A DNA stretch of 64,000 bases from Clostridium sp. 1001275B_160808_H3 (GCF_015550425.1 NZ_JADNAT010000011.1:65179-129178); one strand, 5' to 3'. Shown: positions 28,785 to 38,750, counted from the stretch's first letter. The notes: generated by a model from the letters alone, not told the origin. Program-made: numbers and translations.

Positions 28785-29687
28785 ATGAAGGCGGAAAACA
28801 AAATTCTTAAGTTTTCAGCAATTGGTGGATTGTTCTTCGCTGTCTTAGGTATTGCATGGGGATGAGCTATACACTCGGAAATGATAGCTTTTGATGGATT
28901 ATACTCATTTGTAAGTCTAGGACTAGCAGTATTTGCAATTATTACTACTAATTTTATTAATAAAAGTGATTTTAAAAATTATCCTTTTGGAAAGGCAACA
29001 TTAGAGCCAATTCTAGTTATTATTAAATCATTAGTACTTTTAATAATGTGTGTAATAACTATGTTTTCTTCGATAAAGCAAGTTTTAAATGGTGGAAATG
29101 ATGTTGAGGCAGGTTTTGCGTTAGGATATGCATTAATTTCATCCGTTGGATGTACTGTAGTTTATTTATACATGAGAAAATCATCAAAGAATCTTAATTC
29201 CGAGATAGTTAAAGTTGAAAGTAGCCAATGGCTTATGGATTCTATGTTAAGTATAGGAGTGTTGGTAGGATTTTTAATTACAATTATTTTAAAGTATATT
29301 GGATTAGAAAATTTAGCAAGTTATGTTGATCCAGGAATGGTTATTTTAAGTTCAATAATATTCTTGAAAATGCCTATAACTTCTATAATAGAAGCTTTCA
29401 GAGAAATAACAAACTCTACAGCTGATGATCAAATAAACTATGACATAAGTTTATTAGTAAAAGAAATTGAAGAGGAATATAACTTAGAAGAGTCTATAGC
29501 AAGAGTAGCAAAAGTAGGAAGAGAACTTAGAATAGAAATTGATTTTATAGTATCTAAAGATTCGAAAATAAAGTCTATAGATGATATGGATAAAGTAAGA
29601 GAAATAATAGATAAAAATACAAACCATTTTGATTTGAAAAAGTGGATGAATGTATCATTTACTAAAAATAAAAAATGGGCTATATAA
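28785..29687 (+). pseudogene. Cation efflux (CDF-like) transporter interrupted by an in-frame TGA
   Basis: A good ribosome site (GAAGGAG) precedes the ATG at 28785. The frame encodes 26 residues ending GIAWG, meets TGA at 28863-28865, and continues in the same frame for 274 residues with no further stop. The continuation has membrane segments, FDGLYSFVSLGLAVF, NYPFGKATLEP and a C-terminal cytoplasmic domain, as in cation-diffusion-facilitator relatives. Without the TGA the protein would have 300 residues, a normal length. An internal start at 28881 would remove the first membrane helix. I therefore call it a recent nonsense mutation or a sequence error; readthrough is possible. Confidence 0.75.
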
Positions 29688-29720
29688 AAACTACCCTAGA
29701 ATTTATCTAGGGTAGTTTTT
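29686..29720 (+). terminator. Perfect 15-bp terminator
   Basis: Arms 29686-29700 and 29706-29720 (AAAAACTACCCTAGA and its complement) with loop ATTTA and a run of T. It begins at the stop codon of the cation-efflux gene. Confidence 0.88.
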
Positions 29721-29807
29721 TGTATAAATATTTTACTAATTAATAAAAATATGGTATTTTAAAAGTATATTTATAATTTTATCTAAGGAAAAGTCGGTGA
29801 GGGTATA

Positions 29808-30977
29808 ATGGTAACTGAGAAATATTCTTCTGAGAATGTAAAAGAAATTATTGATGGCGTAATAGAAGAGATTAATATAGGGAAATCTAAAATCTTTCAT
29901 ATAGCAGATACTATGAGAGATGAATTAGAAATTAAAAAGAAAGAACTTAAGGCTGTTAAGAGTGGACTTTCTAAAGTTATTGATGAAGTAGATTATTTAG
30001 AAAAAATTGATAAAGCAATGAGAAATAAATTAGTAGAGGAATCAAAAAAATTATCTCAGGTTGATTCTGATTTGTTTAAAGATATATATGAAGAAGCGTT
30101 AGATATTAGAGTAAGATATATAACAAAACAAAATGAAGAAAAAGAGCTAATTTTAAAAAGAGATATTTTAGAAAGAACCTTGAAAAATTATAGCTTAAGT
30201 ATAGAAGAGGCACAAGGAGCGGTTAATCAAATTAATATAGCATTAGGATATCTAGAAGGTAATGTTTTAGATATAATAAAAGACCAAGATGAAAAGTCTC
30301 AAATGATAACTGGAATAAAGATATTGGAAAATCAGGAGTTAGAAAGGCAAAGAATAGCAAGAGAAATACATGATGGACCAGCTCAATACATTGCAAATGT
30401 ATTGATGCGCGTGGATTTTTGTAAAGTAGTAGTTAAAAAAGACCTTGAAAAAGGAATAAATGAATTAGATGATTTGAAATCCAATATAAGAATGGCATTA
30501 AAAGAAGTAAGAGGTATAATTTATGATTTAAGGCCTCTACACTTAGAAGAACTTGGGTTAATGGAAGCTATAAAAGATATGATAAATATTATATCAGCAG
30601 AAGCTAACATAAAAATAGATATTAATGTTGATGAGTCAAACTATGAAGTAGAAAAAATAATGCAGATTGCTATATATAGGATTATACAGGAAATATTAAA
30701 TAATATTAAAAAACATTCCAAAGCAAAATATGTTTACTTAAGAATTAATTATATTAAAGATTATATATATATTTATCTTCAAGATGATGGTATAGGTTTT
30801 GATGTGCAAGAAACTTTAATAAATACTAAACAAAAAGGAAATCGTTATGGATTGATTGGTATATTTGAAAGGGTAGAACAATTAAGAGGGAAAATAGAAG
30901 TAAAATCTTCAAAAGGTGAAGGAACTATATATAAAATAAAACTTCCAATAAACAGAAAGGTAATAAAAAATGATTAA
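29808..30977 (+). CDS. degS: DegS-like sensor histidine kinase
   Basis: 389 residues, no membrane segment, so a cytoplasmic kinase. The first ~170 residues are a DegS-type coiled-coil sensor; the HisKA_3 phosphoacceptor motif REIHDGPAQYIAN has His188; the ATPase part shows DDGIGFD and the block GNRYGLIGIFERVEQLRG. It should phosphorylate the response regulator encoded next, whose start overlaps this gene by 8 nt. In Bacillus, DegS/DegU controls exoenzymes, motility and multicellular behaviour. Here the targets are unknown. GGTGAGGG precedes the ATG. Confidence 0.88.
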   Translation: MVTEKYSSENVKEIIDGVIEEINIGKSKIFHIADTMRDELEIKKKELKAVKSGLSKVIDEVDYLEKIDKAMRNKLVEESKKLSQVDSDLFKDIYEEALDIRVRYITKQNEEKELILKRDILERTLKNYSLSIEEAQGAVNQINIALGYLEGNVLDIIKDQDEKSQMITGIKILENQELERQRIAREIHDGPAQYIANVLMRVDFCKVVVKKDLEKGINELDDLKSNIRMALKEVRGIIYDLRPLHLEELGLMEAIKDMINIISAEANIKIDINVDESNYEVEKIMQIAIYRIIQEILNNIKKHSKAKYVYLRINYIKDYIYIYLQDDGIGFDVQETLINTKQKGNRYGLIGIFERVEQLRGKIEVKSSKGEGTIYKIKLPINRKVIKND

Positions 30978-31674
30978 TGATAAAATTAGGGTTATAGTAG
31001 TAGATGATCATGATTTGATAAGAGAAGGATTAAATAGAATAATAAGTTTTGAAGAAGATTTAATAATATGTGGAGAGTTTAGAAATGGTGAAGAGCTACT
31101 TAATAACATAAAAGAGTATGATCCAGATGTTATATTGTTAGACATAAATATGCCTGGAAAAAATGGAATAGAAACTTTAAAAATATTAAAGATATTATAT
31201 CCTAATATTAAAATAGTTATGCTAACTGTAGAAAATGATAGAAAGACTATAATGGAGTCAATAGATATTGGTGCAGATGCATATATATTAAAAGAATCAG
31301 CAGGAAGTGAAATTGTAAATGCTATAAGAAATGTGTATTTAGATGAAAAGTATATAGACAAGTCTCTAATAAAAGCTATGTTTTTAGATATTAAAAATGA
31401 TGTTATGTGGAAAAATAAAGAAATAGAATCTTTGAAATTACTAACAAATAGAGAATTAAATATACTATATGAGATTTCGAAAGGGTTAAAAAATAAGGAA
31501 ATTGCAGAGAAGTTATTTTTATCAGAAAAGACAGTGAAAAATTATATTACAAGCATATTTAAAAAAATTGAAGTAGAAGATAGAGTCCAAGCTACTATAT
31601 ATGCTTTAAGGAATAATGTGGCAGATTTTTACAATGATAAATTAAATAATGAAAATAAAATGTTAAAAAAATGA
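30970..31674 (+). CDS. degU: DegU-like response regulator, NarL/FixJ type
   Basis: 234 residues. The receiver domain has the acidic pair VVDDHD, the phosphorylation site Asp58 in VILLDINMPG and the conserved Thr and Lys (MLTVEN, YILKES). The C-terminal LuxR-type helix-turn-helix spans about residues 160-215 (LTNRELNILYEISKGLKNKE, SEKTVKNYITSIFKKI). It overlaps the kinase gene by 8 nt, so the two are translationally coupled. Binding sites cannot be predicted from this window. Confidence 0.92.
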   Translation: MINDKIRVIVVDDHDLIREGLNRIISFEEDLIICGEFRNGEELLNNIKEYDPDVILLDINMPGKNGIETLKILKILYPNIKIVMLTVENDRKTIMESIDIGADAYILKESAGSEIVNAIRNVYLDEKYIDKSLIKAMFLDIKNDVMWKNKEIESLKLLTNRELNILYEISKGLKNKEIAEKLFLSEKTVKNYITSIFKKIEVEDRVQATIYALRNNVADFYNDKLNNENKMLKK

Positions 31675-31963
31675 CGAAAAATGATATTTGGTTTACGTTT
31701 TCAAAAGGAAGTTCAATAATAAGTAGATATTATAAATAATGTGTTGCTGATTAATAAAATATGCTATTTTATTAATAAAATAAACCGATATTAAATATAT
31801 ATGTAAAAAAATATGACGATATGTAATAAAACGTTAATTTATGTTATATAAATAAATGAATTTATCATATAAATAAAGGATAATAATTTAACAGTATTGT
31901 TGAAAAAAAAACAAAGTCAGTATAGAATTATCTTGTAAATATCATTTTAGGGGGATAAATTTT

Positions 31964-32839
31964 ATGATATCAAAAAAATTAATTGCTGTATGTTTATTAT
32001 CAACTGCATTATTAGTTGGATGTGGAAGTAAAGAGGCTTCAACTTCAAATAATAATAGCTCAAGCTCAACAGAAAAAAGTGAGAAATTCACAGGAACAAA
32101 AAAATATGAAACATTATATGACGCAACTGGAGCAAAAGGTGACGTTATAGTAACTGAAGTTGAATTTAAAGAGGGGGAACCGGTAAAGGTTTCACTAGAT
32201 GTTCGTCAAGAAGATGGAACAATGAAAAAAGAAGAAGCTAAAAAAGGTAATTATGTAATGAAAGAAGGCGAAGCTAAAAACTGGGGAGAACAAATGGAGT
32301 TATTAGAAGCTTTCTTGAACGAAAACAAAGTTGATGTATCTAAAGTAAAATTAACTAATGATGCTGGAAATACAGACGCAGTATCAGGAGTATCAATTAA
32401 GGTTGGAGCTTATGTAAATGCAGTTAAAGAAGTTATAGATGCAGTTAAAGAAGGTAAGGAATTAGAAACTGGATTCACTGGAGCTAAAATAGCTGAAACT
32501 CCATATGATTCAACTGGAGAGAAAAAAGATATGGTAGTTACAAAAGTTGTATTTAACCATGGAAAACCAGTTGGAGTTAATATAGATGTTAAACAAGAAG
32601 ACGGTTCAATGAAGAAAAAAGCTTCTGAAGAAGGTAAATATGTAATGAAGGAAGGCGAAGCTAAACACTGGCATGAACAAATGGGATTATTAGAAAAGTT
32701 CATGGTTGAGAATAATTTCGATCTTTCAAAAATAAAATTAACTAATGATGATGGAAATACAGATGCAGTATCAGGAGTTTCAATTAAGGTTGGAACTTAT
32801 GTAAAAGCTGTACAAGATGTTTTAGATTCAGTTAAGTAA
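31964..32839 (+). CDS. Lipoprotein with two tandem FMN-binding-like domains
   Basis: 291 residues. A lipoprotein signal with lipobox LVGC puts the mature N-terminus at Cys20, followed by a Ser/Asn linker. Two copies of a ~115-residue domain follow, each starting YETLYD or ETPYDS and each ending DAVSGVSIKVG. That end resembles the DxxSGA(T/S) flavin-attachment motif of FMN-binding domains, with Val replacing Ala and Ser in the acceptor position. It could be an extracytoplasmic flavin- or redox-linked protein; the RnfG protein in this window carries the standard form of the same motif. AGGGGGA precedes the ATG. Monocistronic with a terminator. Confidence 0.75.
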   Translation: MISKKLIAVCLLSTALLVGCGSKEASTSNNNSSSSTEKSEKFTGTKKYETLYDATGAKGDVIVTEVEFKEGEPVKVSLDVRQEDGTMKKEEAKKGNYVMKEGEAKNWGEQMELLEAFLNENKVDVSKVKLTNDAGNTDAVSGVSIKVGAYVNAVKEVIDAVKEGKELETGFTGAKIAETPYDSTGEKKDMVVTKVVFNHGKPVGVNIDVKQEDGSMKKKASEEGKYVMKEGEAKHWHEQMGLLEKFMVENNFDLSKIKLTNDDGNTDAVSGVSIKVGTYVKAVQDVLDSVK

Positions 32840-32847
32840 AAATTTTT

Positions 32848-32877
32848 AGCCACCTATTTTGGGTGGCTTTTTTGTTT
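32848..32877 (+). terminator. Rho-independent terminator
   Basis: AGCCACC/GGTGGCT stem followed by TTTTTTG, directly after the lipoprotein gene. Confidence 0.85.
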
Positions 32878-33164
32878 TATAGTATAAATTTTTTATTATA
32901 ATAGAGTTTTAAATTTACTAAAATACTATCAATTAAACTTGGGGGAGTTAAATATAAATTACATTTAAGTTTATATAGATGTAATTATAAAACATTTAAA
33001 TGAAAGATATTAAGTTATAACACAAATTAATAATATATAAATTGTATCAAAATACAAAATATTAAATATATGTAAACTAAATGAATATATTTGTTGACTG
33101 AATAGTATAGTCATAGTAGAATGATCTGGAAATATTTTCTTTATTAATAAAGGTAGGTGAGTAT

Positions 33165-34166
33165 ATGATAAAAGTTGAAAATTTAAGTAAGGAATTTAAA
33201 AGTAATAAAAAGTATCCAGGATTTAAAGGTGCTATAAAATCATTTTTTTCTAGGGAATATATAGTCAAGAAAGCTGTTGATAATATTAGTTTTGAAATAG
33301 AAGATGGGGAAATTGTTGGATATATAGGGGCAAATGGTGCAGGTAAGTCTACGACTATAAAAATGATGACAGGAATTTTAACTCCATCATCTGGAACTAT
33401 TTCTATAAATGGGTTAATTCCATATGAAAATAGAGAAAAAAACGCTAAGGATATAGGAGTTGTTTTTGGACAAAGGACACAATTGTGGTGGGATTTGCCT
33501 CTTTCTGAAACCTTTTCTTTATTAAAAGATATTTATGATGTAAATGATAACGATTTTAAAGAAAGGATGGAATTTTTAAATGAAGTTTTAGAAATAAATG
33601 AGTTTATCCTTAGTCCAGTAAGAACATTATCTCTTGGTCAAAGGATGAGGGCTGATTTAGCAGCAGCATTATTACATAATCCTAGAATTATATATCTAGA
33701 TGAGCCAACAATAGGATTAGATGTAGTTGTAAAAGAAAAAGTTAGAAGTGCAATAAAAGAAATTAACAAGAAATATGGGACTACAGTCATTCTTACAACT
33801 CATGATTTAAATGATATAGAAGAATTATGTAATAGAATCATTATAATAGATAATGGAACAAAGATATATGATGGGAGCTTAAAAGATATTAAAGATAACT
33901 ATGGATACATAACAACTATAGAGGCTCAAGTTAAGAGTTTAAAGGGATATGAAAACTTTGATATTAATAATGAAATGAATATTAGTAAAGAAAATTTAGA
34001 AATGAAGGCTTTAGACAATAAAATTATTGTTAGATTTAATAGAAACTTTACAAACCAAGCGGAAATAATATCTAAAATAATATCTAAATTTAATGTTTTA
34101 GATTTTTCAATTTTTGAGACAAGTATTGAAGACATTATAAAGAAGATATATAGAAAAGAGGTGTAA
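33165..34166 (+). CDS. ABC transporter ATP-binding protein (with ABC-2 type partners)
   Basis: 333 residues. Walker A GANGAGKST, signature LSLGQRMRADLAAALL, Walker B IIYLDEP and switch HD in TTHDLND are present. The protein is longer than a minimal ATPase, with a ~90-residue C-terminal extension, as in the NatA-like/DUF990-associated exporters. Two membrane subunits follow at 3 nt and 1 nt, forming a three-gene operon. Substrate unknown; homologous operons are often annotated as multidrug or antibiotic exporters without proof. The ribosome site is AGGTAGGTGA. Confidence 0.9.
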   Translation: MIKVENLSKEFKSNKKYPGFKGAIKSFFSREYIVKKAVDNISFEIEDGEIVGYIGANGAGKSTTIKMMTGILTPSSGTISINGLIPYENREKNAKDIGVVFGQRTQLWWDLPLSETFSLLKDIYDVNDNDFKERMEFLNEVLEINEFILSPVRTLSLGQRMRADLAAALLHNPRIIYLDEPTIGLDVVVKEKVRSAIKEINKKYGTTVILTTHDLNDIEELCNRIIIIDNGTKIYDGSLKDIKDNYGYITTIEAQVKSLKGYENFDINNEMNISKENLEMKALDNKIIVRFNRNFTNQAEIISKIISKFNVLDFSIFETSIEDIIKKIYRKEV

Positions 34167-34169
34167 ATA

Positions 34170-34988
34170 TTGAAGTCTTTTTTTGACATAAAATCATATT
34201 TAACCTTTACAAAGAATACATTTCAAAAAAATCTGTCATATAGAGCAAATGCTATAATATTCTTTATAGGAGAACTAATGTTATTATTTGTAACTTTTTA
34301 TTTGTGGAAGGCTATATATAGAAGCTCTGACAGTATGATTATAAAAGGATTTAGCTTAAATGAGATGATAGTTTATGTACTTATTTCATTTATAACAGCT
34401 ATAATTGTAAATGCGGATATAGTTTATCTAATAAGTGGAGAAGTTAAGGATGGGTCAATAGCTATAAATTTAATTAGACCAATAAACTTCAGAAAAAGAA
34501 TGTTTTTTGAATCACTAGGAAATTTAATGTATAACTTTATAGTAGTATTTTTTATAGGTTTTGTAGTAGTTACTATATTACAGTTTAGCTATAGTGGAAA
34601 AATTTCTATGGTAAATACAATTTTATATTTAATCAGTATTTTTGCAGGATTTCTTATTAATTTTTGTTATAGTTATATGTTTGGATTATTATCTTTTAAA
34701 ATAACAAATATGTGGGGATTAACACAAATTATGAATGCTATATCACAATTGCTATCTGGAGCATTAATACCAATAGTATTTTTCCCAAGCTGGATGCAAG
34801 GAATTTTTAATTTTCTTCCTTTTAGCTCTATGATATATACACCTAGTATGATATATCTAGGAAAACTAACTAATATTGAAATTATTAAGGCAATATCTAT
34901 TCAATTTTTGTGGGTAATAATACTTATGATTATTGGTAGGCAGATGTGGAAGGCATTAATAAAAGAATTAACTATATTAGGAGGATAA
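34170..34988 (+). CDS. ABC-2 family transporter permease, first subunit
   Basis: 272 residues with six membrane segments. The conserved region INLIRPINFRKRMFFESLGN, with Arg-Pro-Ile/Leu-Asn, is shared with the next gene and marks the PF06182 type of ABC-2 permease. TTG start with GAGGTG seven to eight nt upstream; the ATPase gene ends 3 nt earlier. It probably pairs with the next gene as a heterodimer. Confidence 0.85.
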   Translation: MKSFFDIKSYLTFTKNTFQKNLSYRANAIIFFIGELMLLFVTFYLWKAIYRSSDSMIIKGFSLNEMIVYVLISFITAIIVNADIVYLISGEVKDGSIAINLIRPINFRKRMFFESLGNLMYNFIVVFFIGFVVVTILQFSYSGKISMVNTILYLISIFAGFLINFCYSYMFGLLSFKITNMWGLTQIMNAISQLLSGALIPIVFFPSWMQGIFNFLPFSSMIYTPSMIYLGKLTNIEIIKAISIQFLWVIILMIIGRQMWKALIKELTILGG

Positions 34989-34989
34989 A

Positions 34990-35781
34990 ATGGTTAAATA
35001 TATAAAATTATATTCGAAATTTCTTAAGCAATATATAAAGACCCTAATGGAATATAGGATTGATTTTGTATTAGGGTTGATTGGGTTTATTTTGATTCAA
35101 CTAGCTGGTGTTGTATTTATTAAATTAATTTTTAGCGTTATTCCAACATTAGATGGATGGGGTTTTTATGAAATTTTATTTATTTATGGATTTGCACAAA
35201 TACCTAGGGGAATAGATCATATATTTACCGATTATTTATGGATATTCAGTTGGAAAACCATAGTTAAAGGCGAATTCGATAAATATTTATTGAGACCTAT
35301 AAATCCATTATTTCAAGTTATATCAGAAAGTGTTCAGCTAGATGGTTTAGGAGAAGTTATAATAGGGTTTATTTTACTAGTAACAGCATCAATAAATTTA
35401 AATATTTCTTATAATCCAATGAAAATACTAGAATTTATTTTTGTAACCATGTGTGCAACTTTAATATATACTTCAATAAAACTTGCAACATCATCTATAG
35501 CATTTTGGGTTAAATTTTCACAATCATATATGTCTATGGCATATTCAATAAGTACCTTTGCAAAATATCCTATAAGCATTTATCCAAGTGCGATAAAATT
35601 TATATTAACATTTATTATCCCCTTTGCTTTTACAGGATATTATCCAGGTGCATATTTTATTGGAAAAGGAAATGAATTAACTGGAATTATTTTACCGTTT
35701 ATTGTTAGTTTGGTAGCTATAACATTATCATATAAAATATGGTTAAAAGGTATTAGCGTATATGAAAGTGCTGGAAGTTAA
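34990..35781 (+). CDS. ABC-2 family transporter permease, second subunit
   Basis: 263 residues with six membrane segments and the block FDKYLLRPINPLFQVISESV, which parallels the preceding gene. It starts 1 nt after that gene behind AGGAGG. The pair plus the ATPase form one exporter. A terminator follows. Confidence 0.85.
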   Translation: MVKYIKLYSKFLKQYIKTLMEYRIDFVLGLIGFILIQLAGVVFIKLIFSVIPTLDGWGFYEILFIYGFAQIPRGIDHIFTDYLWIFSWKTIVKGEFDKYLLRPINPLFQVISESVQLDGLGEVIIGFILLVTASINLNISYNPMKILEFIFVTMCATLIYTSIKLATSSIAFWVKFSQSYMSMAYSISTFAKYPISIYPSAIKFILTFIIPFAFTGYYPGAYFIGKGNELTGIILPFIVSLVAITLSYKIWLKGISVYESAGS

Positions 35782-35786
35782 ATGAT

Positions 35787-35830
35787 AGACATATGTATAC
35801 TAAAAGGTATATATATGTCTTTTTATTTTA
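35787..35830 (+). terminator. Terminator after the ABC-2 operon
   Basis: 13-nt arms AGACATATGTATA/TATATATATGTCT with one mismatch or wobble, followed by TTTTATTTT. Confidence 0.7.
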
Positions 35831-35937
35831 ATAATAAATGGTGATAACAATAAATATTAGTATTCTTTTTATAAGACGCATCAATATTATATTATTTACA
35901 AAATAACATAAATTTGCATTTTTAATGAGAATTATTA

Positions 35938-35965
35938 TTGACATTACAAATAAAAATAGTATAAT
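35938..35965 (+). promoter_or_regulatory. Consensus sigma-A promoter of copA
   Basis: TTGACA (35938-35943) and TATAAT (35960-35965) match the consensus exactly, with a 16-nt spacer. The CsoR-like palindrome begins 5 nt downstream, over the expected transcription start. Confidence 0.85.
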
Positions 35966-35970
35966 AACAT

Positions 35971-35997
35971 TATACCACACCCCTGGGGGGTGGTTAT
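35971..35997. promoter_or_regulatory. CsoR-like copper operator
   Basis: A GC-rich imperfect palindrome, ACCACACCCCTGGGGGGTGG, stands out in an AT-rich region. CsoR/RcnR-family repressors bind palindromes with a C-run facing a G-run around a short centre, usually in front of copper-export genes. The position just downstream of the -10 would block initiation until copper is bound. No csoR gene is in this window, so the repressor is inferred. Confidence 0.7.
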
Positions 35998-36010
35998 AGG
36001 AGGGATTAAT

Positions 36011-38446
36011 ATGAAAGAAGAAAAAGTTAAGATATCAGGTATGACATGTACTGCATGTGCAAGCAGAGTTGAAAGAGTAATAAATAAGCTTGAAGGAGTA
36101 GATAATGCAAGTGTAAATTTTGCTACCGAAACTTTGAGTGTTAAATATGACAATGAGAAAGTAAATAGCTCGGACATTGAAAAAGCTATAGAAAAAGCAG
36201 GCTATGGAGTTGAAAAAAATACTAAGAATTATAGTTTTAAGGTTGAAGGAATGACTTGTTCAGCTTGTGCAAATAGAGTTGAAAGGGTGACTAAAAAGGC
36301 AGATGGAGTTATAAACTCGTCAGTAAATTTTGCTACAGAAAAATTAAATATAACTTTTGATGAAAATAAAATATCTATTAATGATTTAAAAAATATCGTA
36401 GAAAAAGCAGGATATAAATTAATAGTAGAAGAAAAGAAAGAAAGTGAAGTAAATAAAATTCCAGCGCATAAAAAGCTTTGGTATAGATTTATTTTATCAA
36501 TAGTATTTACGATACCTTTATTAATAATATCCATGGGTCATATGGTAGGAATGCATTTACCTAATATTATAGATCCTATGATGAATCCATTAAATTTTGC
36601 AATAATTCAACTTGTATTAACCTTACCAGTTATGATAGTAGGATATAAGTTTTATTTAATAGGATTTAAGAATTTATTTAAATTAAGTCCTAATATGGAT
36701 TCATTAATAGCTATAGGGACATCAGCGGCAGTTATTTATGGTTTATTTGCTATATATAAAATAAATATTGGTGATCATGAATATGCAATGCATTTATATT
36801 TTGAATCAGCAGCAGTAATACTTGCATTAATAACTTTAGGCAAGTATTTAGAAGCTGTATCAAAGGGAAAAACTTCAGATGCTATTAAGAAACTCATGGG
36901 ATTAGCTCCTAAGACTGCAAATATTATTAGAGATGGCAAAGAACTTACTATTCCTATTGAAGAGGTAAAAGTTTCAGATATTGTAATTGTAAAGCCAGGT
37001 GAAAAGTTGCCTGTTGATGGAGAAGTTATAGAAGGAAATACATCAATAGATGAATCTATGCTTACAGGAGAAAGTATTCCAGTTGAAAAGAGTGTAGGAA
37101 GTAAGGTAATTGGTGCAAGTATTAATAAAACAGGATTTATAAAATATAGAGCTACTAAAGTTGGAGATGATACAGCACTTGCTCAAATAATTAAATTAGT
37201 CGAAGATGCTCAAGGAACAAAAGCACCAATAGCAAAACTTGCTGATGTAATAGCAGCTTATTTTGTACCAACAGTAATAGGATTAGCTATTATAGCAGCC
37301 TTAGCTTGGTATATATCTGGTGAGTCAGCTGTATTTTCTCTAACTATATTTATAGCAGTTTTAGTTATAGCATGTCCTTGCGCTTTAGGATTAGCAACAC
37401 CTACGGCAATTATGGTAGGAACAGGGAAAGGTGCTGAAAATGGAGTTCTTATAAAAGGTGGAGAAGCTCTAGAAACTGCATATAAAATAGAAACTATTGT
37501 TTTTGATAAAACTGGAACTATAACAGAAGGAAAGCCAAAGGTAACAAATATAATTAGCAAAGATATAAGTGAAATAGATATTTTAGCATTAGCAGCCAGT
37601 GCAGAAAAAGGTTCAGAGCATCCATTAGGAGAAGCTATAGTAAGAGCTGCAGAAGAAAAAAATATTATGTTGAAGAAGATTGAAGAATTTAAAGCTATAC
37701 CAGGTCATGGGATAGAAGTAAAAATAGAAGGCAGTATTATTGCCTTAGGTAATAAGAAGCTAATGACAGAAAGAGGAATAGAATTAGGTGACTTACATGA
37801 TAAATCTAATAAGTTAGCAGAAGAAGGAAAAACTCCTATGTTTTTAGCTATAGATAATCAAATAAAAGGAATTGTAGCAGTTGCAGATACAGTTAAAGAA
37901 AATAGTAAAAAAGCTATAGAAGCTATCCATAATATGGGGATAAAAGTAGCAATGATAACTGGTGATAATGAAAAAACAGCAAGAGCCATTGCAAAAGAAG
38001 TAGGAATAGACATTGTCTTAGCAGAAGTGTTACCTGAAGATAAGGCGAGTGAAGTTAAAAAATTACAAAGCGAAAATAAAAAAGTAGCAATGGTTGGAGA
38101 TGGAATAAATGATGCTCCAGCATTAGTTCAAGCTGATGTAGGAATAGCAATAGGATCAGGAACAGATGTAGCTATAGAATCTGCAGATATTGTATTAATG
38201 AAGAGTGATTTAGTAGACGTTATAAAAGCAATTCAGTTGAGTAAAGCGACTATAAATAATATAAAACAAAATTTATTCTGGGCATTTGCATATAACGTGT
38301 TAGGAATACCAGTAGCAATGGGAGTACTTCATATTTTCGGAGGTCCATTATTAAATCCTATGATAGCAGCTGGTGCCATGAGCTTAAGTTCTGTATCAGT
38401 ATTATTAAATGCATTAAGACTTAGAAAATTTAAAGCAAACATTTAG
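36011..38446 (+). CDS. copA: Copper-exporting P1B-type ATPase
   Basis: About 811 residues. Two N-terminal heavy-metal domains, each with a GMTCxACA motif (near residues 10 and 83), precede eight membrane segments. The ion-binding CPC motif is at 455-457 (IACPCALG), the actuator motif TGES lies upstream, the phosphorylated Asp499 is in DKTGT, and the hinge is [10 protein letters not shown]. This is a Cu(I)-exporting ATPase of the cytoplasmic membrane. I chose the ATG at 36011 because AGGAGGG is 6 nt upstream; a longer frame would run into the operator. No copZ or csoR is adjacent, though these often are in Firmicutes. Confidence 0.96.
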   Translation: MKEEKVKISGMTCTACASRVERVINKLEGVDNASVNFATETLSVKYDNEKVNSSDIEKAIEKAGYGVEKNTKNYSFKVEGMTCSACANRVERVTKKADGVINSSVNFATEKLNITFDENKISINDLKNIVEKAGYKLIVEEKKESEVNKIPAHKKLWYRFILSIVFTIPLLIISMGHMVGMHLPNIIDPMMNPLNFAIIQLVLTLPVMIVGYKFYLIGFKNLFKLSPNMDSLIAIGTSAAVIYGLFAIYKINIGDHEYAMHLYFESAAVILALITLGKYLEAVSKGKTSDAIKKLMGLAPKTANIIRDGKELTIPIEEVKVSDIVIVKPGEKLPVDGEVIEGNTSIDESMLTGESIPVEKSVGSKVIGASINKTGFIKYRATKVGDDTALAQIIKLVEDAQGTKAPIAKLADVIAAYFVPTVIGLAIIAALAWYISGESAVFSLTIFIAVLVIACPCALGLATPTAIMVGTGKGAENGVLIKGGEALETAYKIETIVFDKTGTITEGKPKVTNIISKDISEIDILALAASAEKGSEHPLGEAIVRAAEEKNIMLKKIEEFKAIPGHGIEVKIEGSIIALGNKKLMTERGIELGDLHDKSNKLAEEGKTPMFLAIDNQIKGIVAVADTVKENSKKAIEAIHNMGIKVAMITGDNEKTARAIAKEVGIDIVLAEVLPEDKASEVKKLQSENKKVAMVGDGINDAPALVQADVGIAIGSGTDVAIESADIVLMKSDLVDVIKAIQLSKATINNIKQNLFWAFAYNVLGIPVAMGVLHIFGGPLLNPMIAAGAMSLSSVSVLLNALRLRKFKANI

Positions 38447-38462
38447 TTTGTGTCGAATGTCC

Positions 38463-38490
38463 TTGACATATGTTGAAATTTTGATAAAAT
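38463..38490 (+). promoter_or_regulatory. Promoter of the riboswitch transcript
   Basis: TTGACA at 38463-38468 and TAAAAT at 38485-38490, spacer 16 nt. The lysine riboswitch begins about 22 nt further on. Confidence 0.75.
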
Positions 38491-38511
38491 TAAGATGTAA
38501 ATTAAATATTT

Positions 38512-38677
38512 GTAGATAGAGGTTGCAATAATTAATAGTAATATTAATGAGGTAAGCACGATGATTTAATATGAAAGGAATTATTGCCGAAGTTTATAAT
38601 TTTGCTTAAGGATTTTAAACTGGTTTTGTATAAAATATATGCAAAGCTGTCACAATAATTTGTGGAGAGCTATCTTT
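38512..38677 (+). ncRNA. Lysine riboswitch (L box)
   Basis: The conserved blocks of the lysine aptamer appear in order: GATAGAGG, AGTA, GAAAGGAATTATTGCCGAAG, then GCTGTCACAA and TTGTGGAGAGCTATC. The closing P1 helix is AGATAG (38514-38519) with CTATCT (38670-38675). The 3' strand of P1 (TCTTTG) can alternatively pair with CAAAGA in the downstream terminator stem, so lysine binding would favour termination and lack of lysine would favour readthrough into the permease gene. This is the Rfam lysine riboswitch class, known in front of lysine biosynthesis and transport genes. Confidence 0.95.
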
Positions 38678-38706
38678 GTGTTTGTTTAAAGTTTGCAATA
38701 AATACG

Positions 38707-38738
38707 AGCCCAAAGAGAAATCTTTGGGCTTATTTTTT
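38707..38738 (+). terminator. Riboswitch-controlled terminator
   Basis: Perfect stem AGCCCAAAGA/TCTTTGGGCT with a GAAA loop and a TATTTTTTT tail, 12 nt before the permease start codon. It is the expression platform of the lysine riboswitch. Confidence 0.92.
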
Positions 38739-38750
38739 TAGGAGAAAAGT

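Noticed and set aside
28863..28890. Selenocysteine insertion at the TGA of the cation-efflux gene; a weak GCTAT/ATAGC stem follows the TGA.
   Set aside because: The position is not a known redox or metal ligand in this family, the stem is only 5 bp and too close to the TGA, and no selenocysteine machinery is seen here. A nonsense mutation or error is simpler.
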